This document shows positions 1 through 6,396 of a stretch of 6,396 bases of DNA, in pieces. The stretch is from NCBI GenBank assembly GCA_001701065.1, contig DAAL01000187.1:1-6396 (forward strand). The letters are read 5' to 3'. A program made the translations under genes and the position numbers. The notes below the pieces were generated by a model. That model was not told where the DNA came from. It ran no database searches and saw only the letters and a list, made by a program, of their open reading frames with translations. Positions within the stretch are counted from its first letter, which is position 1; the number at the start of each line of letters is the position of its first letter. This DNA is from Bacteroidales bacterium GP4 (GTDB lineage: Bacteria; Bacteroidota; Bacteroidia; Bacteroidales; Muribaculaceae).

Positions 1-1266
1 CCATCGGCGCAGAGTGGGGACGCTCCAGTAGTCAAATATTGTCGTGCGTCCGTCATGACCGCTGTAACCCTCGGCATCAAGAGCCTGTTCGCCCAGTTCC
101 TGACCGGCGTATATCATCATGGGCCCGGTGCTGATGAATGCGCTCACGACAAGCGATGGAATCACCAGGCTCGGATTGCCGGCGTAGAACTTGGAGCCGA
201 AACGCTGCTCGTCATGGTTCTCCAGGAAATTGAGCATGTGGCTTCCTATTCCTTCCACGGTCTGCCAGCATCGGGTGATCTGTGCCGCCGACACACTTGA
301 GCACTGCACCGCGCGGAGTGTGTCGTAAAGATTCACCTTATCGTAGAGATAATCGAATCCGCCAAGATTGATGAAGTCACGGTAGAGCGACACATCGTAT
401 ATCTCAGCTATAAATATAATGTGGGGATAACGTTCTTTTACATTTGGTATCGCCCATTGCCAGAATTCTATTGGTACCATGTGCACCATGTCGCAACGGA
501 ATCCGTCAACACCTTTCTTCGCCCAGAAGCGCAGGATGTCGAGCATCTGAAACCAAGTCTTGGGTATGGGCTGGAAGTGTTGGGTGTGGTTGCCGTAGTC
601 AACTCCGTAGTTAAGTTTTACGGTCTCGTACCAGTCAAACTGTGACGGGAACGGATTGAAACAGTCGTTTCCCGAAGCTTTTGCCGGAAATTCCACATAT
701 GCGTCAGGACCTTCGCCGAGGTCGATGTGGGGAGCGAAAAGCTGATGAGGGATATAATAGAAGTTGTTGTTGGGGTCAAAGAACTTTGTCTTGTCGTCGC
801 CTTCACCCAATTGTATAGTGCCTTCCGGCGCAGCGTCGGAAAAATACTGTCGTGACACATGGTTAGGCACGAAGTCAATAATCACGCCCATTCCCGTGTC
901 ATGGGTACGGGTGACAAGAGCATCGAATTCCTCCATTCGGGAAGGCACATCCTCGGCTATGTCAGGGTCAATGTCGTAATAATCCTTGATGGCGTAGGGT
1001 GAACCTGCGTTACCTTTCACCACATGCGGATTATCGGGTCTTATTCCGTATTTTGAATAGTCGGTTTTGTTGGAATGTTCAATTACACCTGTGTACCACA
1101 CGTGAGTGACACCAAGTTCCTTGATGCCTCTCAGTATTTTGCTGGTGATTCCGTTCATTTTGCCGGCGCCGTTCTGTTCGATAGTGCCGTTAGGAATGCA
1201 ATTTTCAGTGTAATTGGCGAATAAACGCGGTAATAACTGGTAGATTATCGGCTTTTTATTGTTCAT
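1..1266 (-). CDS. GH13 alpha-amylase-family glycoside hydrolase, 3'-truncated by the window edge
   Basis: This gene encodes a retaining alpha-glucan hydrolase or related transglycosidase of family GH13, acting on alpha-glucosidic bonds of starch, glycogen or maltooligosaccharides. I translated the minus frame from the ATG at 1266-1264; it stays open for 422 codons to position 1, so the C-terminus is missing. The (beta/alpha)8 barrel begins almost at the N-terminus (PIIYQLLPRLF). All GH13 conserved regions are present: DFVPNH (131-136), GFRCDMVH with Arg257 and nucleophile Asp259, FIAEIYD with acid/base Glu288, and ENHD with His351 and Asp352. A VKLNY stretch (216-220) resembles region V. There is no signal peptide, so a cytoplasmic enzyme acting on stored or imported glucan is likely. 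It starts 12 bp after the patatin gene stop, which suggests co-transcription. The family is secure; exact specificity (amylase, glucosidase or transferase) cannot be told from this part. Confidence 0.93.
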   Translation of the reverse strand, partial: MNNKKPIIYQLLPRLFANYTENCIPNGTIEQNGAGKMNGITSKILRGIKELGVTHVWYTGVIEHSNKTDYSKYGIRPDNPHVVKGNAGSPYAIKDYYDIDPDIAEDVPSRMEEFDALVTRTHDTGMGVIIDFVPNHVSRQYFSDAAPEGTIQLGEGDDKTKFFDPNNNFYYIPHQLFAPHIDLGEGPDAYVEFPAKASGNDCFNPFPSQFDWYETVKLNYGVDYGNHTQHFQPIPKTWFQMLDILRFWAKKGVDGFRCDMVHMVPIEFWQWAIPNVKERYPHIIFIAEIYDVSLYRDFINLGGFDYLYDKVNLYDTLRAVQCSSVSAAQITRCWQTVEGIGSHMLNFLENHDEQRFGSKFYAGNPSLVIPSLVVSAFISTGPMMIYAGQELGEQALDAEGYSGHDGRTTIFDYWSVPTLRRW

Positions 1267-1278
1267 TTTGTAGATGTA

Positions 1279-2121
1279 TTATATCTTACTGTCTGTTTTT
1301 AGTTGGTCAATGACGGGGGAATTCCTAAGAGCTTTCATGGCTGCTTTGTAACCTGTCCGGAATGCCTTTTCTTTCTCTTTCATATTGAATACTTTGAGAT
1401 GGGCTATGGCATCGGCGCTCACCACCACGTCACACAGCTTTAAGTCACCTTCGGCATTGGTGCGTGACATCAGGTGATAGGACCGTTGCGCTATGTCTAT
1501 GAGGGTGTCCTTATAAGGTGTGGCATGAACGAGCGGACTTACATTCACTCCTATCAGATATTCGCATTCCTCGCGTATAGCCCACGCCGGTAAATTGTGG
1601 AGCACTCCTCCGTCCACGTATTTGATGCCGTCTATTTCCACCGGCTTAAACACTATGGGCATTGAGCAGGATGCCGACACTCTTGTGGCTAGTTCTCCTG
1701 TACGCCACTGCACAGGCGTGCAGTTGTCAAGGTCAGTGGCGCAAATGACTGTGGGTATTTTGCACTCTTCAAGATTGGTTATCTTGGTGCTTTCTTTTAA
1801 GAATGCCCTGAAGCCGTCCATTTTGAAAAAACCGTCCTTCGGCACTCCAAGCTCGCAGAAGTCAGTAAAACGGCTTTTCATGAATAGCTTCATTATTTCT
1901 AATGGGTTAAGTCCTGATCCGTACATTGATGCGGCTATAGAACCGGCACTGACTCCCGCTATTATGTCGGGGTATATGCCTAATTCTTCCATTGCGTAAA
2001 GCGCACCCACATGGGCAAATCCACGGGCACCTCCACCGCTTAATGCCAAACCTAACTTATATGTATGTTTCTGTGACACGAATTCTCTTTTATTCCGCAA
2101 AATTAATTCTTTTTTAAGCAT
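1279..2121 (-). CDS. Patatin-like phospholipase family protein (serine hydrolase)
   Basis: This 280-residue protein is a patatin-family lipid acyl hydrolase using a Ser-Asp dyad. The oxyanion-hole glycine-rich loop is GGGARGFAHVGAL (29-41), the nucleophile elbow is GVSAGS with Ser58, and the catalytic Asp170 sits in VDGGVLHNLP. All three elements are intact, so the enzyme should be active. Its length is typical of compact bacterial patatins made of little more than the catalytic domain. There is no signal peptide or clear membrane helix, so a cytoplasmic or peripheral membrane location is likely. The start at 2121 is chosen because the next in-frame Met (44) lies beyond the oxyanion loop. No Shine-Dalgarno sequence is visible, as is usual in Bacteroidetes. 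It is probably the first gene of an operon with the GH13 gene 12 bp downstream. The lipid substrate is unknown; esterase, lysophospholipase or phospholipase A activity are all possible. Confidence 0.93.
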   Translation of the reverse strand: MLKKELILRNKREFVSQKHTYKLGLALSGGGARGFAHVGALYAMEELGIYPDIIAGVSAGSIAASMYGSGLNPLEIMKLFMKSRFTDFCELGVPKDGFFKMDGFRAFLKESTKITNLEECKIPTVICATDLDNCTPVQWRTGELATRVSASCSMPIVFKPVEIDGIKYVDGGVLHNLPAWAIREECEYLIGVNVSPLVHATPYKDTLIDIAQRSYHLMSRTNAEGDLKLCDVVVSADAIAHLKVFNMKEKEKAFRTGYKAAMKALRNSPVIDQLKTDSKI

Positions 2122-2123
2122 AT

Positions 2124-2140
2124 ACCAAATTTAAGTTGGT
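2124..2140 (-). promoter_or_regulatory. Putative -7 box overlapped by an imperfect palindrome, upstream of the patatin gene
   Basis: On the minus strand this reads ACCAACTTAAATTTGGT, a 17-bp palindrome with one mismatched pair and a central base. Inside it, TAAATTTG (2126-2133) matches the Bacteroidetes -7 consensus TAnnTTTG exactly. I find no TTTG at the usual -33 spacing; the nearest upstream TTTG lies 28 bp away. The box ends only 4 bp before the ATG, so initiation here would give a nearly leaderless mRNA. The match could be chance in AT-rich DNA. Confidence 0.3.
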
Positions 2141-2153
2141 GTTTTAGGGTGCG

Positions 2154-2163
2154 TGTATATACA
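2154..2163. repeat. 10-bp perfect palindrome in the intergenic spacer
   Basis: TGTATATACA is perfectly self-complementary and lies between the terminator-like hairpin and the patatin start, 33-42 bp before the ATG. It could be a small dimeric-regulator site or simply an AT-rich coincidence; there is no second copy in the spacer to support an operator. Confidence 0.2.
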
Positions 2164-2216
2164 AAACACAGATTCCGCCTTTTTTTGACATGAACCTTTT
2201 GATGGCGGAATCTGTG
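2163..2216 (-). terminator. Rho-independent-type terminator of the receptor/DUF4249 operon
   Basis: A perfect 13-bp inverted repeat (CACAGATTCCGCC at 2216-2204 and GGCGGAATCTGTG at 2179-2167, read on the minus strand) is followed by TTTT at 2166-2163. It begins 24 bp after the DUF4249 stop codon and precedes the patatin gene, which is the expected place to end the upstream operon. The loop of 24 nt is long for an intrinsic terminator and the U-tract is short, so termination may be partial. Read on the plus strand, the repeat has no T-tract after it and no gene ahead of it, so minus-strand use is favoured. Confidence 0.65.
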
Positions 2217-2240
2217 GGGATGGAAGACGGACAATCACGG

Positions 2241-3299
2241 TCAATCCTCTTTCTCAACTATGTTTTGCAGATATATTTTATATGTGGAAGTGCTTTTAGC
2301 TGCGACTACTCCGGCTCCTGTGGACACGTTGCTGCCGTCCCACACCGGGTCGGCAAGTCCCACATCGCCCAATATTCCATTGATTCCGTCATTGTGCGCC
2401 CACACTGACAGTACATGATTGTAATAACTTTGCGAAATGACATCAAGATTAAGATTGATGGATGCCGTGTCGAGTTCGGGATTGTTTTCAGGATTATTTA
2501 TCGTGTAGTTAATATTCTCGATGGAAATGTGGAGCGGATAATCTTTGCCTGATATCTGTCGGTCAGAAAATATGCTGTACCCTGATGTTTCGGACACCGC
2601 CGATTCAAGCGGTGACACATGTTCAGTGAACAGAGGTTCCCGGTCATAGTTGATATTATAATAGTAAACTCGGGCATAACAATCCTCTCCAAGAGTTCCG
2701 TCAGGATTCGGGATATAGTAATTTTTAGGATTAGACACGTCAGTACCGAACATATAATAGTCAGTGGTGGAAGGTCGGTCAGTGAACCATATGAGCAGGT
2801 TAAGACTGAAATGATAAGACTTTTGCGACCCTTCCGGAGCAGAATCAAATACTGGATGGTCATATTCCACACGAGTTATGTCAATGCTGTGCGGCACAGC
2901 GACTTCGGCTGATGCATCACCGTACTTTTCGCTGTGGGCGGTCAGCTTTATCTTGTCGCCTTCTTCTGGAATATAAGTTGAGCGGTAACCGTACTGCCTG
3001 TATTCTGAGGTATAGGGGTTTGAGTTAGGAAGCTTGCTAAAACTTAACTGTTCTTTGTATTCATCGTTGACATATAGTTTTACGTCGGCATCGTTTATTA
3101 TATATTCTTTACTGGAAACGGTGTCCTCGTCCCATCGCCAAGTGCGTGTAAGTAGCACGTCGATGGTGTCGCCGGGTGTGATGGTGGAGTTCATGCATAG
3201 AACCGGCGTACTTTTAATGTCGGGTTCAAAGTTAGTGAAACATCCTGTGGTGAGGAACATCAGTGTTCCTATGATTAAAATATGTTTTAAAATAGCCAT
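2241..3299 (-). CDS. DUF4249 domain-containing lipoprotein, partner of a TonB-dependent receptor
   Basis: This 352-residue protein is an outer-membrane or surface lipoprotein of the DUF4249 family. The N-terminus is a lipoprotein signal (hydrophobic run 7-16, lipobox LTTGC with Cys20). The acidic residues soon after the Cys (FTNFEPD) are compatible with surface export but are not a clear export signal. The body is beta-rich and Tyr/Asn/Asp-rich. Family-like features are the N-terminal strand ending in VLLTRTWRW (48-56), a helix-like ISQSYYNHV (288-296), and a C-terminal SNVSTGAGVVAAKS motif (323-336). Its ATG overlaps the end of the receptor gene by 13 bp, so the two are probably translationally coupled. 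The next in-frame Met (14) would destroy the signal peptide, which fixes this start. Genes of this family commonly sit just after STN/carboxypeptidase-regulatory TonB receptors. By analogy with SusD, a substrate-capture role is plausible but inferred. No catalytic motif is visible and the ligand is unknown. Confidence 0.88.
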   Translation of the reverse strand: MAILKHILIIGTLMFLTTGCFTNFEPDIKSTPVLCMNSTITPGDTIDVLLTRTWRWDEDTVSSKEYIINDADVKLYVNDEYKEQLSFSKLPNSNPYTSEYRQYGYRSTYIPEEGDKIKLTAHSEKYGDASAEVAVPHSIDITRVEYDHPVFDSAPEGSQKSYHFSLNLLIWFTDRPSTTDYYMFGTDVSNPKNYYIPNPDGTLGEDCYARVYYYNINYDREPLFTEHVSPLESAVSETSGYSIFSDRQISGKDYPLHISIENINYTINNPENNPELDTASINLNLDVISQSYYNHVLSVWAHNDGINGILGDVGLADPVWDGSNVSTGAGVVAAKSTSTYKIYLQNIVEKED

Positions 3300-5929
3300 G
3301 TGTAGGATACTGAGGGAATTGTGGGTAATAAATGGATTTTTTGAAATACCGGCTTTGAAAGATCTGGATGTGACGGGCCCAAATAGTCGCTGTAGTCAAC
3401 GTCAAGTCTTACTCCTATTACGTTCATGTTGCAGTAAGCGTTGTACAGGCTAAAGTTCCAGTAGCCGTTGTGAGTATGGCGAGTGAAGCTCACGTCAAGA
3501 CGGTGATAGAACGGCAAGCGGTAGTTGTTGACTCCTTCGGACAGCATCATGTCATAGTGCCAAGGAGCCAATAACGGGTCTTGCCAGCATTGGAGCGGAA
3601 GAGTCACCCGGTTACCGCTCATACCGGTCCACGATGCGTTGATGTCCCACCGGTCATTGACTTTCCAGTTGACGAGCACATTGATTTTGTGCCTATTGTC
3701 AAATCGTGCAGGAAATTTTCTACCTTGATTCTTTTCGGCAAAATGACGGTCAGCCCACAACAGCGAATAGCTGATGTGTCCGGTGAATTTCCCTGATTCC
3801 TTTGACACTTTGAAGTCTATTCCTTTAGCTGTGCCTTTACCTGAAGTCAGCTTTGAATCCCATGCCATCTGCGGAGGCACAAGGTAATATTCGTCCTTAT
3901 AGTCAATAAGATTGTCCATCCATTTCATATAGGCTTCGGCAGTGAAGGTGTAAGTGTTATTCAGTGAATAATTACCGGCTATGGTGATTTTGTCGGCTGT
4001 AGATGGTTTCTGTTGTGCGACAATGGGAACCCACTGGTCAGTAGGCAGAGATATGGCACTCTGTGACAACTGATGCACGTACTGCACGGTGCGCGAGTAC
4101 CCGGCTTTGAACGCCCAGTTTTCTTTAGGGATATATCTAAAGGTGAGTGTAGGGGACAGGTGAGAATGGTGGCTGCCGTCAATGTTGAACATGCTATAGT
4201 GCAGTCCGGCGTTTATACGCCACTGTCGGCTTACTTTCCAGTCATCGCCTGCGTAGAGATTCAGTTCTCCGGCATGATAGTCGGGTGCATTATCGGAAAT
4301 CTCTGTGGTAAGGGACTCGGTACTTAATTTCCTTATTGAGCGTGACGGAAGGAAATTGTGGATTATATAGTAAGCCCCGAAAGTCACATTGTGCTGTGAT
4401 GATGGACGATAGTCGAAGTCGGCGCGGAATATCCAGTCATGGATTCGGTTGTCCGAGTTTAGTTTATCCACTGTATAGGTTTCTTTTCCGTTGCTGTCTA
4501 TATTGCCATTTGTTTCGGAGTGCTTCATTGATGAACTGTAGCGGGTATATGCGGCTGTTATCTCACCATAAAGTGATGGGGAGAAGATATAATTCCAAGC
4601 CGCTGACACTACGGTATTGCCCCATTTCAATTGATTGTATTTATTGCTGTAAAAGGATGATGAGTTGTAATCATTATCGTAATTGTTCTTCTCCGTTACC
4701 TTTAAGTAATCGTTGCCGTAGTAGAACATGACATAAGCACGGCTCCGTGGTGAGAAGTGATGGTTGATTTTAGCATTTATGTCGGTAAATGCATAACGAA
4801 ATCCTGTTTTAATGCCGTTCTTATTTATCTTATTATAGATGGCAAGAGCCGGAACTGAAAGCACATCATACCATGAGCGTCGAAGTGCTACGGAGTAGGA
4901 TGTGTGGTCTTTTGTGATGGGGCCGTTGATACTGAACGCACCTGATGTAAGTCCGAGTTTCACGCTTCCGCTGTGGGACTCAAGGGAGCCGTCACGGGTG
5001 TGCACATCCATGAATGATGACAATCGTCCGTCGTACCGCTCCGGAAACGTGGATTTATAGAAGTCGACATTGTGGATGGCTTCAGTGTTGAACGCCGAAA
5101 ACAGTCCGCCGAAATGGTTGATTTGGTACAACGGAATGTTGTCGAGCATGTAAAGGTTCTCGTCAGGACCTCCTCCATGCACATACATTCCAGCCATTCC
5201 TTCCACTCCGGCCGACACTCCCGGTTCAAGCTGGATGGATTTCACCACATCGCTCTCCCCAAAGATTACAGGCGTGGAGGTGATGTAATCCTTAGAAAGG
5301 TTCAGACTTCCGATGCTTGCTGACTCCATGGCAAGATGCCGGTTTTTGCTGCCGTGTACAACTACCTCGGAGAGAAGATGCTTTGAAGGAAGTAAACGAA
5401 TGTCAAATGTCGAGTTGCTCCGCAGGTCAAGCACTCCTGACCGATAGTCAATATATCCCGGATAGGTCACTTTTATTCCGGCTTTTCCTGCCGGGACTTT
5501 CATCGAGAAGAATCCGGTGGTGTTGGTTGCGGTGGTTATGTTGGTGAGGGTGTCAGCCACTATGGCTCCTATTATTGCTTCGCCTGAGCCTGATTCTCTG
5601 ACAAAGCCGTTTATCACCACACTTTGCGGTTGCTTTTCCTTGCGGCGGAACAGCATCACGTTGTCGCCCCTCATTCGGTAGTCCACAGAAGTGCCGTCAA
5701 ACATCATTTTCAGCACCTCACGTAGCGGTTCATTGTCAGCGTTGACCGTGACTGTTATGCCGTCAAGCAGGGATGAAGAGTATATGAAGTTTTTCCCGCT
5801 TTGCTGCATGATGCTTGAAAAGGTGCTTACAGCGGGTGCGTCGGTCACGTGGATTGTGATGTTTTGTGCCGACAGCGCAGCGGAGCATAAGAAGAGAAAA
5901 GCAGCAAACAGAAGATTGTATCTTGTCAT
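3287..5929 (-). CDS. STN- and carboxypeptidase-regulatory-domain TonB-dependent outer-membrane receptor
   Basis: This 880-residue protein is an energy-coupled outer-membrane transporter that probably also signals. In order it has a Sec signal peptide (1-21, cleavage expected at LSA/Q), an STN signalling domain (about 23-95), a carboxypeptidase-regulatory-like beta-sandwich (about 104-180), a TonB-box-like SEVVVHG (187-193), a plug (about 195-310) and a 22-stranded-type barrel to the end. The plug carries the family motif of this receptor class: PGVSAGVEGMAGMYVHGGGP (236-255), an LDNIPLY segment, and FPERYDGRLSS (295-305). The final SYTWLF with terminal Phe is a typical barrel-insertion signal. 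It is shorter than most SusC proteins (around 1000 residues) and is followed by DUF4249, not SusD. The gene begins within the stop of the anti-sigma-like gene (ATGA overlap) and ends 13 bp inside the DUF4249 gene. The STN domain and the upstream DUF4974 protein point to substrate-responsive regulation. The imported substrate is not evident. Confidence 0.93.
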   Translation of the reverse strand: MTRYNLLFAAFLFLCSAALSAQNITIHVTDAPAVSTFSSIMQQSGKNFIYSSSLLDGITVTVNADNEPLREVLKMMFDGTSVDYRMRGDNVMLFRRKEKQPQSVVINGFVRESGSGEAIIGAIVADTLTNITTATNTTGFFSMKVPAGKAGIKVTYPGYIDYRSGVLDLRSNSTFDIRLLPSKHLLSEVVVHGSKNRHLAMESASIGSLNLSKDYITSTPVIFGESDVVKSIQLEPGVSAGVEGMAGMYVHGGGPDENLYMLDNIPLYQINHFGGLFSAFNTEAIHNVDFYKSTFPERYDGRLSSFMDVHTRDGSLESHSGSVKLGLTSGAFSINGPITKDHTSYSVALRRSWYDVLSVPALAIYNKINKNGIKTGFRYAFTDINAKINHHFSPRSRAYVMFYYGNDYLKVTEKNNYDNDYNSSSFYSNKYNQLKWGNTVVSAAWNYIFSPSLYGEITAAYTRYSSSMKHSETNGNIDSNGKETYTVDKLNSDNRIHDWIFRADFDYRPSSQHNVTFGAYYIIHNFLPSRSIRKLSTESLTTEISDNAPDYHAGELNLYAGDDWKVSRQWRINAGLHYSMFNIDGSHHSHLSPTLTFRYIPKENWAFKAGYSRTVQYVHQLSQSAISLPTDQWVPIVAQQKPSTADKITIAGNYSLNNTYTFTAEAYMKWMDNLIDYKDEYYLVPPQMAWDSKLTSGKGTAKGIDFKVSKESGKFTGHISYSLLWADRHFAEKNQGRKFPARFDNRHKINVLVNWKVNDRWDINASWTGMSGNRVTLPLQCWQDPLLAPWHYDMMLSEGVNNYRLPFYHRLDVSFTRHTHNGYWNFSLYNAYCNMNVIGVRLDVDYSDYLGPSHPDLSKPVFQKIHLLPTIPSVSYTWLF

Positions 5930-6387
5930 TGTTCTATCTCTAAATTAGTTCCGAGTAATTCGTTTATTGTCGCCACAAGGTCCTCAGCAGTTCCTTCATA
6001 ACTTAATGTAAGGCGATATTGCTCCTTCGGAAGGGACGATATCTTGACGTTATATGTTTTTTCTATTTCTTTAACCACAGTGGTAAGCGGCACATTGTTG
6101 AATTCTATGCGATGTACCTCTTTTGATGCTGTGACTGTAGTTTCCACTGCCGGAATTTGGCTTGTGCCGGTTGAGTCATTCGGGTGGGTATAGAAATACA
6201 CGCCTATGCCTGCCGATGCTATCAATGCAGTCGCCACACATGCCGCTGCAATGTTGCGGCGGCAGAAGAATGAATATCGTGGCACAAATTCCAGTATTTT
6301 CCCGAGTCGGCGCGGGCGGAATGCTCCTTTTCGGTAATAACGCACCACAAAATCCAGCGATTTATCGTTCTTTTCTTGCTCTGTCAT
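5926..6387 (-). CDS. Short FecR-like anti-sigma protein with a C-terminal DUF4974/STN-like domain
   Basis: This 153-residue protein looks like a single-pass inner-membrane anti-sigma regulator. It has a basic cytoplasmic N-terminus (1-44) including LDFVVRYYRKGAF, which is similar to the start of Bacteroidetes FecR-type anti-sigma factors. One transmembrane helix follows (about 46-66), then a Thr/Ser-rich linker (67-90) and a periplasmic DUF4974/STN-like domain (about 91-151) starting RIEFNNVPLTTVV. Standard FecR-type proteins are around 300 residues or more, with a FecR beta domain between the membrane helix and DUF4974. Here only about 25 residues lie there, so that domain is absent. No frameshift or broken frame is seen, so it looks like a naturally compact form. 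The stop overlaps the receptor ATG (ATGA). It would hold and release an ECF sigma factor in response to the receptor; that sigma gene should lie just beyond 6396. A fully independent regulatory role remains possible. Confidence 0.82.
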   Translation of the reverse strand: MTEQEKNDKSLDFVVRYYRKGAFRPRRLGKILEFVPRYSFFCRRNIAAACVATALIASAGIGVYFYTHPNDSTGTSQIPAVETTVTASKEVHRIEFNNVPLTTVVKEIEKTYNVKISSLPKEQYRLTLSYEGTAEDLVATINELLGTNLEIEQ

Positions 6388-6396
6388 AGTTATAAT

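Noticed and set aside
421..645. 74-codon open frame on the plus strand
   Set aside because: It is antisense to GH13 conserved region II, where the minus-strand frame carries the catalytic Asp.
1595..1999. 134-codon open frame on the plus strand
   Set aside because: It lies antisense inside the patatin gene, whose catalytic motifs are clear, and its translation shows no recognisable domain.
2190..2408. Possible small plus-strand gene starting in the terminator hairpin
   Set aside because: Most of it is antisense to the DUF4249 C-terminus including its family motif, and its start codon falls in the hairpin loop.
3034..3453. 139-codon open frame on the plus strand
   Set aside because: It is antisense to the junction of the receptor and DUF4249 genes, both well supported, and its composition is not protein-like.
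3287..5929. Calling the receptor SusC and its partner SusD
   Set aside because: The receptor is shorter than usual SusC proteins and has the plug motif of the DUF4249-associated class; the partner has no SusD helical repeat character.
5926..6387. Frameshifted or decayed FecR pseudogene
   Set aside because: The frame is intact from a typical N-terminus through the membrane helix to a complete DUF4974-like domain, and the overlap with the receptor start is preserved.
1..6396. CRISPR arrays, tRNA or rRNA genes, insertion sequences, phage or defence genes
   Set aside because: No regularly spaced repeats, RNA gene signatures, transposase or nuclease motifs were seen; nearly all bases are explained by five minus-strand genes.

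Overview
The window is most consistent with a gut Bacteroidales chromosome, possibly Muribaculaceae-like. The basis is the gene families (an STN-containing TonB-dependent receptor with a DUF4249 lipoprotein and a DUF4974-type anti-sigma protein), the lack of clear Shine-Dalgarno sequences, and a moderate GC content. The genus is an inference. All five genes lie on the minus strand, so transcription runs from high to low coordinates. I see no RNA gene, insertion sequence, CRISPR array or phage gene.

Region 1 (6387 down to 2241) is a tightly packed three-gene block. It encodes a short single-pass anti-sigma-like protein with a periplasmic DUF4974/STN-like domain, an 880-residue outer-membrane TonB-dependent receptor, and a 352-residue DUF4249 lipoprotein. 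The first two genes overlap by 4 bp and the last two by 13 bp, so they are almost certainly co-transcribed and probably translationally coupled. This layout fits a cell-surface-signalling import system: the receptor and surface lipoprotein capture a substrate, and the receptor's STN domain signals through the anti-sigma protein to an ECF sigma factor. The sigma gene would be expected just past position 6396 and is not visible. The substrate cannot be read from the sequence.

Region 2 (2122-2240) is a 119-bp intergenic spacer. It holds a strong inverted repeat that looks like the terminator of the first operon, then a 10-bp palindrome, and an imperfect 17-bp palindrome that overlaps a Bacteroidetes-like -7 box immediately before the next gene.

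Region 3 (2121 down to 1) is a second probable operon. A patatin-like serine hydrolase is followed after only 12 bp by a GH13 alpha-amylase-family enzyme with no signal peptide. The GH13 gene runs off the left edge of the window, so its C-terminus is missing; its first 422 residues are open and contain all the catalytic residues.

Overall the window is a well-formed example of known Bacteroidetes gene families and not a clearly new system. The points most worth following up are the reduced anti-sigma protein, which has no room for a normal FecR domain, and the unknown ligand of the receptor/DUF4249 pair.
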